Source: Polyangium fumosum (GTDB taxonomy: Bacteria > Myxococcota_A > Polyangia > Polyangiales > Polyangiaceae). Taken from it: 64,000 nt of DNA. Position numbers and translations under genes: made by a program. The stretch spans positions 23,937-87,936 of the forward strand of contig NZ_SSMQ01000053.1 in assembly GCF_005144585.1 (NCBI RefSeq). Direction: 5' to 3'. The notes beneath the pieces were generated by a model that did not search any database, was not told where the DNA came from, and saw only the letters and a program-made list of their open reading frames with translations. Every line of letters begins with the position of its first letter. Within the stretch, counting starts at the first letter, position 1. Below are positions 1 through 8,514 of the stretch, one piece after another.

Positions 1-1025
1 CCTTTTTCCCGCAGGAGCCGCTTCATCAGCTCCATCGGGATCGCGTTGCCCTGGTCGGCCTCGGTCGCGCAGGCGATCGTCGTGCCATTGGACTCCGGGC
101 GACACGCCGAATTGAACAGTCCCTCGGCGAGGTCCGAGGGCGGGCGCAGCGGGATCAGCCCGAGCTGGTATTGCCAGCCCAGGCAATCGGCCTTGTATTC
201 GTTCACCAGGTCGAGCACCACGAGGTAATCACGGAGCTGCTCGCGCGTCGCGCGCTCGTCGAAATCGGCCGCGCCGTTCTCGCCCCAGTGGAACGAGAGG
301 CCCCGATCCTTCACGAACCGGAGCGCGTCGTCGATTCGCTTCTCGGCGATGCCCCGGCCGCGATCGAGGATCCACGCCTGATCGATCTTGTGCTCCGTGA
401 ACCCGTGCTTGTTCAGGAGCCGCGGGCCGAAATACCCGTTGATCATGCCCATCGAGGTGTCGCCGAGCATGAGCAAGAGCACGCGCCGCTTGTGGATCTC
501 CTCGGCCACCTTCCGGGCGATCGCCGCTGCCGCCGGGGCGATCGGGCCGGGCTCGCGGATCGCGTCCTCGGGCCAGGCGAGCCGGCCCGTCTGGCACCAC
601 GTGTCGAGCCGCTCCATGAAGGCCTTGTCCGTGGTCCAGTCCTCCGCGTCCGTCCAGATCCGCGAGAACGGCCGATCCAGGCTCTCCAGACAGGCGCCCG
701 TGTTGAGCAGGCCCACGAGGCCGGGCCAGCGGCCCGAGAAATTCGACGCCAGGAGCAAGGGGTTTTCCTTGCTCACCACCCCGTCCGTCGTGTGTGGCCC
801 GTAAAACCAGTGCACACACACGCCGATCATCGGGTCGTCGACGGGCCCGAGCTTCTCGATCGACTCGTGGGGCTTCGAGAGGAACCCCTCGATGCGATAG
901 GGCGCGTGACCGAGCTTTTGCAGCGCTCGTTCGAGCTGGATTGTCGCGGCCGTGATGCTGGGGACGGCGACCTCGTTCGGCTTGGCCCGCGCGTCGCCGG
1001 GCCAGAACAGGGCGATCTTTTTCAT
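1..1025 (-). CDS. L-fucose/L-arabinose isomerase-like sugar isomerase (C-terminus cut by window edge)
   Basis: The reading frame starts at the ATG whose complement is at 1023-1025 (MKKIALFWPGD) and stays open to base 1, so the 3' end lies outside the window; 341 codons are visible. The C-terminal part has features expected of the FucI/AraA isomerase fold: a GDTSMGM segment near residue 195 and a run of conserved acidic residues in CATEADQGNAIPMELMK near the cut end. Known members interconvert aldoses and ketoses using a divalent metal; the substrate here cannot be told. It is a cytoplasmic protein with no signal peptide. The next gene upstream (aspartokinase, same strand) ends 34 bp before this start, so cotranscription is possible but no pathway link is evident. 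Confidence 0.75.
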   Translation of the reverse strand, partial: MKKIALFWPGDARAKPNEVAVPSITAATIQLERALQKLGHAPYRIEGFLSKPHESIEKLGPVDDPMIGVCVHWFYGPHTTDGVVSKENPLLLASNFSGRWPGLVGLLNTGACLESLDRPFSRIWTDAEDWTTDKAFMERLDTWCQTGRLAWPEDAIREPGPIAPAAAAIARKVAEEIHKRRVLLLMLGDTSMGMINGYFGPRLLNKHGFTEHKIDQAWILDRGRGIAEKRIDDALRFVKDRGLSFHWGENGAADFDERATREQLRDYLVVLDLVNEYKADCLGWQYQLGLIPLRPPSDLAEGLFNSACRPESNGTTIACATEADQGNAIPMELMKRLLREK

Positions 1026-1058
1026 CGCCTTCTGCCATCGACCACGCGCCGGCCGGCG

Positions 1059-2387
1059 TCAAGCGCGCTCGAAGAGCCTCTCGTGCAGCACCGCCGACGC
1101 GGCGCCTACGTCCTTGTCGGCCACGAGCATCGTCAGGCTGATGCTCTTCATGCCGTAACTCACCATTTCCACGTTCACGCCTGCGTCCGCGACGGCCTGC
1201 AAGATCGCCGCGCCGAGGCCCGCCTGCGCCGCGAGCCTCCGGCCCACGACCACCATCAGCGTCTTTCCCGCCTCGACCCGCACCTCACCGAGCCGCTCCA
1301 GGTCCGGCAGGGCGCGATCCAAAGGCTCGCGGCGGTCCGTCGTGAACGACACGCTCACCTCCGAGGTCGCGATCATATCGACCACGACCTCGTGCCGCCC
1401 GAGCGCCTGGAACGCCTCGCCGAGGAAACCCGCGGCGCCGAACATCCGCGTCGAGCGGATCGTCACGGCGAGTTGCCCTTCCTTGTAGGCGATGCTCGTC
1501 GCGGACAGCTCGCTCGGGGGCGCGGCCTCGCGGATGACCGTGCCGGGGTGCTCGGGCCGGTTCGTGTTGAGCACGCGGACCGGGATGTTCTTTTGCATCG
1601 CCGGCACGAGCGTCGAGGGGTGCAGCACGCGGCTGCCGAAGTAGGCGAGCTCCGCGGCCTCGTCGAAGCGCATCTCGGAGATCGAGCGGGCCTTCTTCAC
1701 GACGCTCGGATCCGCGGTCATCACGCCGTCGGTGTCGGACCAGATCTCGACCTCCTCGGCGGCGATCGCGGCGCCGACGAGCGTCGCCGTGAGATCACTG
1801 CCGTTCCTGCCGACGGTCGTGATGTCACCGGCCTCGGTCTTTCCGACGAAACCCGTCACGACGGGCACGACGCCGGCCGGCACGCGCTCGCGCACCGCGC
1901 GTTGCATCGCGGCCTCGTAGCCGGGCAGGGGGCGCGCCGAGCCGAAGGCCGCGTCCGTGAGGAAGCCGAGATCCCAGACGTCGAAGGCCTGGGCGGGCAG
2001 GCCTTCGCGCGTGAAGAAATCGGCGATGACCCGCACGGCCATACGCTCGCCGAAGCTCGCGGCATAGTCGAGGCTGCGCAAGCTGAGCTCCCGCACGAGC
2101 GAGAGGCCCCGGTAGAGGGCCGAGATCTCCTCGTAGAACGGCGCGAGCAGGGCGTCGTCGCAGCCGAGATCGCGGGCGATCGCGGCCTGGCGCTCGATCA
2201 CGCGCTCGGGGGCGTAGACGCCGCGGGCGGCCTCGCGCGCGCCCGAGAGCAGCGCGTCGGTCATGCCCTTGTGGGCCGAGCTCACGACGAGCGGCGTCCG
2301 CCCCGCGCGCCCGCGGACGATCGCGAGCACCTTCTCGATCTGCTTGCGGTTGGCGACGGAGCTGCCGCCGAACTTCATGACGATCAT
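1059..2387 (-). CDS. lysC: Aspartate kinase, monofunctional, with C-terminal ACT domains
   Basis: Aspartokinase phosphorylates L-aspartate in the first step of lysine, threonine and methionine synthesis. The 442-aa frame begins MIVMKFGGSSV, the family's N-terminal KFGGSSV nucleotide-binding motif. FGERM, GRNGSDLTATL and SDTDGVMTADP follow in the usual order, and two ACT regulatory repeats fill about residues 300-440 (the second includes GVNVEMVSYGMKSISLTML). The frame is open 79 codons further upstream, but that part is Arg/Pro-rich and lies over the neighbouring gene, so the ATG at 2387 (or 2378, MKFGGSS) is preferred. It is not fused to homoserine dehydrogenase. ACT domains imply feedback inhibition by a pathway amino acid; which one cannot be read from sequence. 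Confidence 0.93.
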   Translation of the reverse strand: MIVMKFGGSSVANRKQIEKVLAIVRGRAGRTPLVVSSAHKGMTDALLSGAREAARGVYAPERVIERQAAIARDLGCDDALLAPFYEEISALYRGLSLVRELSLRSLDYAASFGERMAVRVIADFFTREGLPAQAFDVWDLGFLTDAAFGSARPLPGYEAAMQRAVRERVPAGVVPVVTGFVGKTEAGDITTVGRNGSDLTATLVGAAIAAEEVEIWSDTDGVMTADPSVVKKARSISEMRFDEAAELAYFGSRVLHPSTLVPAMQKNIPVRVLNTNRPEHPGTVIREAAPPSELSATSIAYKEGQLAVTIRSTRMFGAAGFLGEAFQALGRHEVVVDMIATSEVSVSFTTDRREPLDRALPDLERLGEVRVEAGKTLMVVVGRRLAAQAGLGAAILQAVADAGVNVEMVSYGMKSISLTMLVADKDVGAASAVLHERLFERA

Positions 2388-2436
2388 GGCGGCCGGACGG
2401 TAGCGCAGTGCGTCGAAACGTGCAGCCGGTTTTTCC

Positions 2437-2466
2437 GGGGTTTGGGGCGTCGCCCCGAGCGTCAGG
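2437..2466. repeat. Short palindromic element resembling the termini of the in-frame repeat at 23-29 kb
   Basis: In the 113-bp gap between chrA and the aspartokinase gene, GGGGTTTGGGGCG (2437-2449) is followed almost directly by GCCCCGAGCGTCAGG (2452-2466). These match the left and right ends of the repeat found inside imuB, dnaE2 and the lipoprotein gene at 28262, with the centre missing. The GGGGCG/CGCCCC core could form a hairpin between the two minus-strand genes. It may be a deleted repeat copy or chance GC-rich palindrome; homology is an inference from about 28 matching positions. Confidence 0.4.
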
Positions 2467-2500
2467 TTCCCCCGGGGCCGCAGCGAACCGGATTCCGCAT

Positions 2501-3646
2501 TTACGGCAAATGTCCGAGCGCGCCGCGGACGGCGAGGCCGGCGAGCGCGCCGCCCACCACGATCCACGTCGCATTGATCTTCGGCTGCATCGCGACGGGC
2601 AGGGCGGCGGCGAGGATCAGCCACGCGGGGACGTCGACGAGCGCGCCGCGGCCGAGGGCGATCGTGGCGGCGGCGAGCAGGCCGAGCGAGGCGGCGGCGG
2701 CGCCGTCGAGCAGACCCGCGAGGCGGGGCGCGGCGCGCATCTTCGGCAGGAGCGGCGCGCTCGCGCGGACGAAGACGAAGCTCGGGAGGAAGATGGCGAG
2801 CGTGGCGACGGCCGCGCCGGCGGGGCCTTCGATCAGGTATCCAATGAAGGTCGCGGTGGAGAGCACGGGGCCCGGCGTGAATTGGCCGATCGCGACGGCG
2901 TCGAGCAGCTCCGCCTCGGTGAGCCAGCCCCGCTCGGTCACGAGCCCGGCGCGGAGCAGCGCGATCAGCACGTATCCGCTGCCGTAGAGGACGCTGCCGA
3001 CTTTGAGGAAAAACAGCCCGAGCGGGAGGAGTTTTCCCCCTGTGGTCGCGACGGACGCGGCGACCGGACCCAGGAGCGCGGCGGCCGAGGAGCCCGTGTT
3101 TTTCGTATTCGTATCGGAGGGCGGCTTCTCCGGCGGCTTCTTCCAGCCCGCGCCCATCGCGCCGAGGGCCGCGCCTCCGAAGAGCACACCGATTTCATTC
3201 ACGCCGAGCACGCTCGCCGCGGCTGCGGCGAGGCCGAGCGAAAGGAACAAAAGGTCCTTCTTGCGAGGCAGGACGAGCCGCGCCATGGCCGCGAGCACGA
3301 TCGAGAGCATCGCGGGCTTCAGGCCGTAGAGCAGCCCTTCGAGGGCGGGCAGCGTGCGCAGGCGCTGGTAGGCGATCGCGAATCCGGCGGTGATCAGCGC
3401 CGCCGGCAGGATGAAGCAGACCCCTGCGGCGACGAGCCCCGGCGTGCCGGCGCGGCGATACCCGAGGTGGATCGCCATTTCGGTCGAGTTCGGCCCGGGA
3501 ATCAGGTTCGTCGCCGCGAAGAGATCCAGAAACTCCTCGCGCGTCACCCATTTCCGGCGGACGACGACCTCGGCTTCCATGAGCGCGACGTGCGCGGCGG
3601 GGCCGCCGAACGAGGTGCATCCGAGGCGCAAAAACAAGAGCGCCAC
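2501..3646 (-). CDS. chrA: Chromate transporter, ChrA (CHR) family
   Basis: This inner-membrane protein carries two homologous CHR halves. The first contains FGGPAAHVALM near residue 14 and NLIPGPNSTEMAIHLGY near residue 46; the second contains YGSGYVLIALL near residue 222 and VAIGQFTPGPVLSTATFIGY. About ten hydrophobic segments are visible, with a charged KKPPEKPPSDTNTKN linker between the halves. Two-domain ChrA proteins are usually about 390-400 aa and export chromate. The marked start is a GTG at 3646 giving 381 aa, but the homologous stretch normally begins a few residues earlier; the frame is open upstream with no ATG, GTG or TTG before it runs into the preceding gene. A good AAGGAGG sits at 3702-3708, so a non-standard start just after it is possible. 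The gene follows the DUF2934 gene on the same strand. Confidence 0.9.
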   Translation of the reverse strand: MALLFLRLGCTSFGGPAAHVALMEAEVVVRRKWVTREEFLDLFAATNLIPGPNSTEMAIHLGYRRAGTPGLVAAGVCFILPAALITAGFAIAYQRLRTLPALEGLLYGLKPAMLSIVLAAMARLVLPRKKDLLFLSLGLAAAAASVLGVNEIGVLFGGAALGAMGAGWKKPPEKPPSDTNTKNTGSSAAALLGPVAASVATTGGKLLPLGLFFLKVGSVLYGSGYVLIALLRAGLVTERGWLTEAELLDAVAIGQFTPGPVLSTATFIGYLIEGPAGAAVATLAIFLPSFVFVRASAPLLPKMRAAPRLAGLLDGAAAASLGLLAAATIALGRGALVDVPAWLILAAALPVAMQPKINATWIVVGGALAGLAVRGALGHLP

Positions 3647-3708
3647 CTCGCGCAGCCGGCCCGGAACGGCCGCGGCGGGTGGCGCCGGGGGAGGCAGAGC
3701 CTCCTTGC

Positions 3709-4050
3709 TCAGATGTGGACCCCGCCGACGAGCATGGCGTCGATTTCACGCTCGGCGACGAGCCAATCCTCCACGGGGTCGGTCGTGCCAAGCCCGCGCG
3801 TCTCGGCGCGGCGATAGGCGGTGAGCGCGATCAGCCGGCGGCGCTCCTCGATCGAGATGGGCCTGCGCTCGGAGGCGGCGGGCGCTTTGGAATCCTCGTC
3901 GATCACGGCCGGCGCTTCGGGCGCGGTCGTGGCGGCGACGGGCGGCGGCGCGATGGATTCGGCGACGGCGGCGGCGGCCACGGCGGCCTTCGCGCTCTTC
4001 TTGTCTGCGTCGCTCTTCTTCGCTGCTGCCTTCTTGCCTTTCGTCTTCAT
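3709..4050 (-). CDS. Small DUF2934-domain protein
   Basis: This 113-aa protein starts at an ATG (4050) preceded by GAGGAGAGGATCG as ribosome binding site. Residues 1-60 are Lys/Ala-rich and probably disordered (MKTKGKKAAAKKSDADKKSA). Residues 65-103 match the DUF2934 pattern: RRLIALTAYRRAETRG, then DPVEDWLVAEREI. The function of DUF2934 is unknown; the Lys/Ala-rich arm suggests nucleic acid or polyanion binding, which is inference. It ends 62 bp before the marked chrA start and may share its transcript. Confidence 0.8.
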   Translation of the reverse strand: MKTKGKKAAAKKSDADKKSAKAAVAAAAVAESIAPPPVAATTAPEAPAVIDEDSKAPAASERRPISIEERRRLIALTAYRRAETRGLGTTDPVEDWLVAEREIDAMLVGGVHI

Positions 4051-4160
4051 CGATCCTCTCCTCGGTGGTTTCGTCCGGGCGAGGCGGCTCCTAACGTAGC
4101 GGAAGGGGGAGGGGCAAATTTCGCGGGGGAGGAAAGTTGAACGCGCTGGTGAAGCAAAGG

Positions 4161-4865
4161 TTACGGGCGGGAGGTCGCGGCATCTCGGGGAGCGCGAGGG
4201 GGCGTGCTCGACTGCACGCAGGTCGCTGCGACCACTCGCCTGAGGGCTTGGAGGATCGCGCGATGGCGGGCGGTCTTTCCCGGGCCCGGTAGCGGGATGA
4301 AGCAAGTTCTACCGCCCGCATGCGCACAGAGCCTGTCGAGTCCATGGGTATCCAGCGTGGGCTTCCCGGGGGGTTCGAGCTCGCAGAATTTGTTTGCGAG
4401 GAGGGTCTTGACGAAATCATCCATGACACGCTGCGGAATCTGGCGCACACAGGAATCGTGCGGAAATCCCGTTCCGGTGTAGCTGCTGAGGTTCCCATAA
4501 GTCGCATCGCCGTTGCGCCGAACGGAGAGGTCCATGATCGGATAGCCCAGCGGACCTTGGACGACGTAATCGATGAGGATGTCGTCGTCCCGCGCCGGGG
4601 TGCCCTCCTTGAAGCAGCGATTTTCCAGCTCGGCCTCGTGCGTACCGTCGCTGGGGAGACCCGGCGGGGCCGAATCCTCGGCGCTCTCGACCGCTCGGGG
4701 CTCGAAGACAGGGGCCTGCGCTGTGTGCGTGGGAGGGGCGGAGAGTTCCGTTCGCTGGCTCGGCGCAGCGCGCGTGGATTCGGTTCGTTCCCCTTGTGAT
4801 GCGCAGGAGACGACTGCGACGATACAAACGAACGCGGAGGGCACGGCGAGGAGGTGGCCCTTCAT
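4161..4865 (-). CDS. Lipoprotein translationally coupled to a DUF4157 effector-like gene
   Basis: This 234-aa protein has an N-terminal lipoprotein signal (MKGHLLAVPSAFVCIVAVVSC, lipobox VVSC, Cys21), then a Thr/Ser/Pro-rich linker and a globular part with several Cys residues (CFKEG, DSCVRQI, FCELE, RLCAHAGGRTC). No known domain was recognised. Its ATG overlaps the TGA of the DUF4157 gene in an ATGA (4862-4865), indicating translational coupling. A small coupled gene after a toxin-like gene is the usual layout for an immunity protein; here the lipid anchor would place it in the envelope. That role is inferred from context only. Confidence 0.8.
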   Translation of the reverse strand: MKGHLLAVPSAFVCIVAVVSCASQGERTESTRAAPSQRTELSAPPTHTAQAPVFEPRAVESAEDSAPPGLPSDGTHEAELENRCFKEGTPARDDDILIDYVVQGPLGYPIMDLSVRRNGDATYGNLSSYTGTGFPHDSCVRQIPQRVMDDFVKTLLANKFCELEPPGKPTLDTHGLDRLCAHAGGRTCFIPLPGPGKTARHRAILQALRRVVAATCVQSSTPPRAPRDAATSRP

Positions 4866-7141
4866 GGGTTCAGGATTTCGTGGGCGAACTCGGCGAGCCA
4901 CCAATGATGCGCCTCCGTCCCGAACCAAATCCTGGCGTTCGTTTCGTCGCTGATGCGGCCCTCTATGACTTTCGGGTGGAGCTTCGCGAGGTTGTTCTTG
5001 TTGACATACCAGAACAGACCCGTTTGGAATTTCTCGATCTCCGCGATGGCCGCAGCGTGCTGACGACAAAACGTATCGATATTCACTTTGCCGGGAGCAT
5101 CCTCCTGCTTTTTCGTGGTGAAGGCTCCGCGCGGGGGCAAGGGAAGCGCGTTGACGAGGGCCATGACATTCTTCGGCGGGTTCACCTCGCCACGTGCGAT
5201 GGCATCCCGCACCAGCCGAACGTAGCCGATGGCTTGGACGCACGCGGGCGTCAGTTTTTTCGCAGGAGCGTCCAGCTTGTTGGGCACCGTGACATCGTAG
5301 AACGTCATGCCCTTCGGATCGATGTTTGCCTTCTGGAGCTCTGTGACGAATTCTTGATTGCCGGCATCGAGAATGGTTCGCTTCTTGACTTTGTTCCCGT
5401 CGAGGAGGGCGCGTCCCTCCGAATCATTCTTCAGGGAATTGACGAGCCCCCACCACCCGCGGCTGTGTGCCGAGAGATGGATCTCCTCGATGGCCGTGCT
5501 TTTCCGACCTGCTCTCTCGAGGCAACCCTGGATCTGGGCCATGCTTATCGTGGTCCTGAGCGGTACACCGATGAGGATCCACTTCGTGTCCGCGGCTGCG
5601 GATCGGAGGCCCTGGGCAAGGATGGAGTTGTGTCCGACGCCTATGTCGCTACCGTTCTTGGAATCGGAATCCACGTCGTTCGGAGAGAAGAACACGTGTA
5701 CGAAGTTCTTGTCGGAATGGAGCGCCGGCGGTACGAAGACGGAAAATATACCGGACATGCGAGTGCGCCCAGCATATTTGTCAAGCCCCCCCAACTCGAT
5801 CTCCTCGGAACGCAGGGGCTTCCAGCCCCATGTCCCTTCGGCAACCATCCTCTTGAGCCGGACGATGCCACTGCGTGTCTCCTGATCGATCTTTCCTGGA
5901 GTCGAGATCGACAGTATATGCTTGCGAGCGAGCATCTCGTGCTGTACGGCCGTCACGTCAGATTCCACATTTTGCACGCCACTGCCGCTGCCGATGCCGC
6001 GCCCCGGTGGCAGATCGAGCCCAAGGTAGTTGTTGGCCACCTCATTGGCGAGGGACGGCTCGAGCCCCCTCATGATGGCGGTACGCAGAACCAAGAGGTC
6101 TGGTCCCGTGAGCTGTGCGTCGAGGCCGAGTTTCCTCCATGCCGCCGCCGTGGTGTTGAACGTGGGGACATCAATCGCCCAAAGCTGGAGCAATCGCTCG
6201 AGCGCAGGCAACGCATCTCGCACGAGGTTGTCCTGCGCGGTGACACCAATCTCGTGTCCGAGCGTGACCCCGATGCGGAGCGAGAGGGTGTCGGCAGCCA
6301 CAGGCGCATGAGCGCTGTTTTGTGCTTGCGTGTCGTCGTCGAACTGTCGCTGGATCACACCCGCCCGAGGAACTCTCGACTGCTGGCCGACGTGCACGAG
6401 CTCGTGTGCAAGGAGCCGTTTTCCCGTGCTCGTCCCAGGTGAATAGTGACCCTCTCCGAAGACGATGTGATGTCCGACGGTGTACGCTGACGCCTTCAGG
6501 GCCCGCGCCGACTCCGCTGACCGCGAATGGGTGTGGATTCGGACCGTACTCAAATCAAAGCCGAGACGTGGGGCGAAATAAGCTTGTGACGCGGCATCGA
6601 GCGGCCTCCCTGTGTCGGAACGCAGGGCCTGGTCGACGATCGACGGCACGTCCGCCGAGATCGCCGGTGCACCCGAAACGGATTTACGCTGGATGCGTCG
6701 CTCGTCCTCTTCTTCGTTCTGCTCACATGCCGTGCATTTGCGCTGCAAGGAAGCGGCCTGTGTCGTGAGGGGCGCACGTTGGATCGAGGCAGGCGCCGAG
6801 CCGATGGGCGCCGGCTCGGCCATTCGCATCACCTCGTCGGCCACCTCGTCCGCTTCGACCTCGTCTGGATCACGCGGAGAGCTGATGCTCGCTTTGCGCT
6901 GGACCGGCGGCGTGAGGGGGATGCGGGAGAAATCGAAACGGGGACCATACACGCGGGGCGGAGACGATGGGGTTTCCACGTCCGCTTCCGGCGCAGCGTG
7001 TCCGAGGCGTGACCACGTTGCACGGGAAGGCGCCGAGCGCGGCTCGAAGGCGTTCTCCCGCGACGCCTGCACCGGAAGATGGGACGCGGGCTTCGGGGCG
7101 GGCGGCTTTGTTACCGATTCGCGCAGTTTCCCGTCGAGCAT
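4862..7141 (-). CDS. DUF4157 (eCIS-associated) protein with large unique C-terminal domain
   Basis: This 759-aa protein starts at an ATG (7141) 10 bp after AAGGAGG. Residues 1-165 are a low-complexity arm with DEVEADEVADEVMRM near 93-107 and CTACEQNEEEDE at 136-147, typical of the region before DUF4157. Residues 170-255 form the DUF4157 domain, ending in the metalloprotease-like RLLAHELVHVGQQ (HELVH 246-250). DUF4157 marks cargo linked to extracellular contractile injection systems and other polymorphic toxins. The 500-aa C-terminal part is unassigned. It contains HLSAHSRGWWG with Ser560 in a setting like an alpha/beta-hydrolase nucleophile elbow (inference). No eCIS structural genes are in the window. 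GC content looks lower than the flanking genes, hinting at transfer. It is coupled to the lipoprotein downstream. Confidence 0.88.
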   Translation of the reverse strand: MLDGKLRESVTKPPAPKPASHLPVQASRENAFEPRSAPSRATWSRLGHAAPEADVETPSSPPRVYGPRFDFSRIPLTPPVQRKASISSPRDPDEVEADEVADEVMRMAEPAPIGSAPASIQRAPLTTQAASLQRKCTACEQNEEEDERRIQRKSVSGAPAISADVPSIVDQALRSDTGRPLDAASQAYFAPRLGFDLSTVRIHTHSRSAESARALKASAYTVGHHIVFGEGHYSPGTSTGKRLLAHELVHVGQQSRVPRAGVIQRQFDDDTQAQNSAHAPVAADTLSLRIGVTLGHEIGVTAQDNLVRDALPALERLLQLWAIDVPTFNTTAAAWRKLGLDAQLTGPDLLVLRTAIMRGLEPSLANEVANNYLGLDLPPGRGIGSGSGVQNVESDVTAVQHEMLARKHILSISTPGKIDQETRSGIVRLKRMVAEGTWGWKPLRSEEIELGGLDKYAGRTRMSGIFSVFVPPALHSDKNFVHVFFSPNDVDSDSKNGSDIGVGHNSILAQGLRSAAADTKWILIGVPLRTTISMAQIQGCLERAGRKSTAIEEIHLSAHSRGWWGLVNSLKNDSEGRALLDGNKVKKRTILDAGNQEFVTELQKANIDPKGMTFYDVTVPNKLDAPAKKLTPACVQAIGYVRLVRDAIARGEVNPPKNVMALVNALPLPPRGAFTTKKQEDAPGKVNIDTFCRQHAAAIAEIEKFQTGLFWYVNKNNLAKLHPKVIEGRISDETNARIWFGTEAHHWWLAEFAHEILNP

Positions 7142-7322
7142 GAGCCTTTGCCTCCTTCCAGTTGGGTTGACCCCAGTCTACAAGCTCTTGATGGACGTGC
7201 CCACAGCGATGTTCCTGTCGCAGGTGTTCCTCGTGGAGGGCCCGCATTTCGGCGTGGATGGGGTGCGGCTCCTCGACCGTGTCGAAACGACCGGAGCCCC
7301 CCGCGGGCACCCAAGGCGTCAT
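6870..7322 (-). CDS. Possible small ORF upstream of and overlapping the DUF4157 gene
   Basis: Reading from the ATG at 7322, the first 60 codons (MTPWVPAGGSGRFDTVEEP, then a His/Glu-rich helical stretch) have a GC-rich third position in about 31 of the first 35 codons, as real genes here do. Past about 7141 the frame turns into Arg/Ala/Pro/Gly-rich sequence typical of a shadow of the DUF4157 gene. It is therefore either a short real gene whose 3' end overlaps the next one, or an N-terminal extension of the DUF4157 protein cut off by a frameshift near 7141-7160. The strong ribosome binding site just before 7141 argues for a separate DUF4157 start. Confidence 0.25.
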   Translation of the reverse strand: MTPWVPAGGSGRFDTVEEPHPIHAEMRALHEEHLRQEHRCGHVHQELVDWGQPNWKEAKAHARRETARIGNKAARPEARVPSSGAGVAGERLRAALGAFPCNVVTPRTRCAGSGRGNPIVSAPRVWSPFRFLPHPPHAAGPAQSEHQLSA

Positions 7323-7752
7323 CCACCCCCGCTTTTTGGATGAAAGGTGCAGGCGACCCCGTTCCTTGCCCCCTCCACGGGAATCACGCGCGAAGGACGC
7401 CCCGATCCTCCCCCGTGCACCTCCCGCGCTCGCCGAGGCGAAGCGTGATCCTCCCCTGGTCACGCGATGCAGAGCGGAAGATCACGCCGTCCCTTGCGTC
7501 GTCACGAGCTGCGCGGGGGCAGGCGAGCCGTCATCCGCCCCCCTCGACGATGCGCACGGAGGCAGGTGACGCCTGCGGCCCCCTTGGGCGGACGCAGCGG
7601 GCACAGGACAGGGGCGCACCTTTCATGTCATGCGCCAGAGCCCGCTCTCCTAGGGTTGCTTTTTTTCCTCGACGAGCTCGCTCGCCGAGAGCGACCGCGT
7701 TCGCGAGCTCTGCGAGAAGCTCGCGAACGGGGAGGGGATCCTCAGGCTCGCA
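7142..7752. other. Intergenic region, 611 bp
   Basis: Between the DUF4157 gene and the 7753-8286 gene (both minus strand). The part nearest the DUF4157 gene holds the possible small ORF starting at 7322; 7323-7690 shows no convincing gene. A strong hairpin lies at 7698-7729. A T-rich tract lies at about 7658-7667. No promoter could be assigned with confidence. Confidence 0.6.
7698..7729 (-). terminator. Strong hairpin 24 bp after the stop of the 7753-8286 gene
   Basis: CGTTCGCGAGCT (7698-7709) pairs perfectly over 12 bp with AGCTCGCGAACG (7718-7729) around an 8-nt loop. Its position just past the minus-strand stop fits transcription termination or mRNA 3'-end protection. There is no T-run on the minus strand after it, so classical intrinsic termination is not certain. 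Confidence 0.5.
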
Positions 7753-8286
7753 TCACGGGTTGTGCGTCACCGTGAAGTGCATCTCCTTGAACGTGGCGAC
7801 GACCTTGTCCGGAGAGCCGAGTGGCGCGAGATCCATCGGTTCCTGGAGGTGGTAAACCGAGCCCTGCGGAGGAAAAACAGTCAGGGCGTTGTTGACCAGC
7901 GCGGCGGTCTTCGTGTTCCTCAGCACCATGGATCCACCGCCCGGCCACCACCCGAAGGTGCACTTGAAGTCGTGGTAGATCGTGTTCTGGAACGTGGGCG
8001 GCAACTGCTTGACGAGCTCGAGCGGGCTCAGTGGGGTCGTGTCGATGTCAGCCTGGGAGAGGGTGACCTTCCCGAACACGGGGTGGTCCGCCGACACCTC
8101 GTGGCCGATGATCTTGAGCATGACGCCTCCCAATCCGCTCGAGATCGTCTTCTCGACCCGGACCTTGAGCCCGCCCTTGAAGTCCAGCGTGACCTCGCCG
8201 AGGTCGTCCACTCGGAAGAGGACATTGACGGCATACATGGACATGGGGATCTCCAGACCGATCGGGCGTAAAAATGGGTTGAGCAT
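7753..8286 (-). CDS. Hypothetical protein, 177 aa
   Basis: The start is the ATG at 8286 (MLNPFLRPIGLEIPMSMYAV), 4 bp after GAGGTG. A second ATG at MSMYAV is possible. The protein looks soluble and beta-rich, with no signal peptide, TM segment or recognised motif; it has a GWWPGGGSMVL loop near residue 118 and ends FKEMHFTVTHNP. I do not recognise the family. It lies between the DUF4157 locus and a divergent membrane-protein gene and may belong to the same accessory block, but nothing in the sequence assigns a role. Confidence 0.7.
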   Translation of the reverse strand: MLNPFLRPIGLEIPMSMYAVNVLFRVDDLGEVTLDFKGGLKVRVEKTISSGLGGVMLKIIGHEVSADHPVFGKVTLSQADIDTTPLSPLELVKQLPPTFQNTIYHDFKCTFGWWPGGGSMVLRNTKTAALVNNALTVFPPQGSVYHLQEPMDLAPLGSPDKVVATFKEMHFTVTHNP

Positions 8287-8514
8287 ACGCACCTCAATGG
8301 CTCGTGGGATGGGCGGCGTGCCAGCCCGCACTGCAAAGGCGACCCGCCTCGGGTTTCTTTCGCCGTGGCAGCCTCGGAAGGCTCCACGACGATTGCGTGT
8401 CCCCCTTCTAAAGTTTTCGGCCGCTGAGGACCATGGGACCAAAGTCCTATACGCGCGCATCGGGAGGCGTTCTCGCATGAACCGCAGGGGGGGACGGTGT
8501 ATCCTCCCGCCGCC

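Noticed and set aside
171..2987. 938-codon open frame on the plus strand
   Set aside because: It is antisense to the isomerase, aspartokinase and chrA genes, is Arg/His/Ala-rich and has no motif; long antisense frames are common in high-GC DNA.
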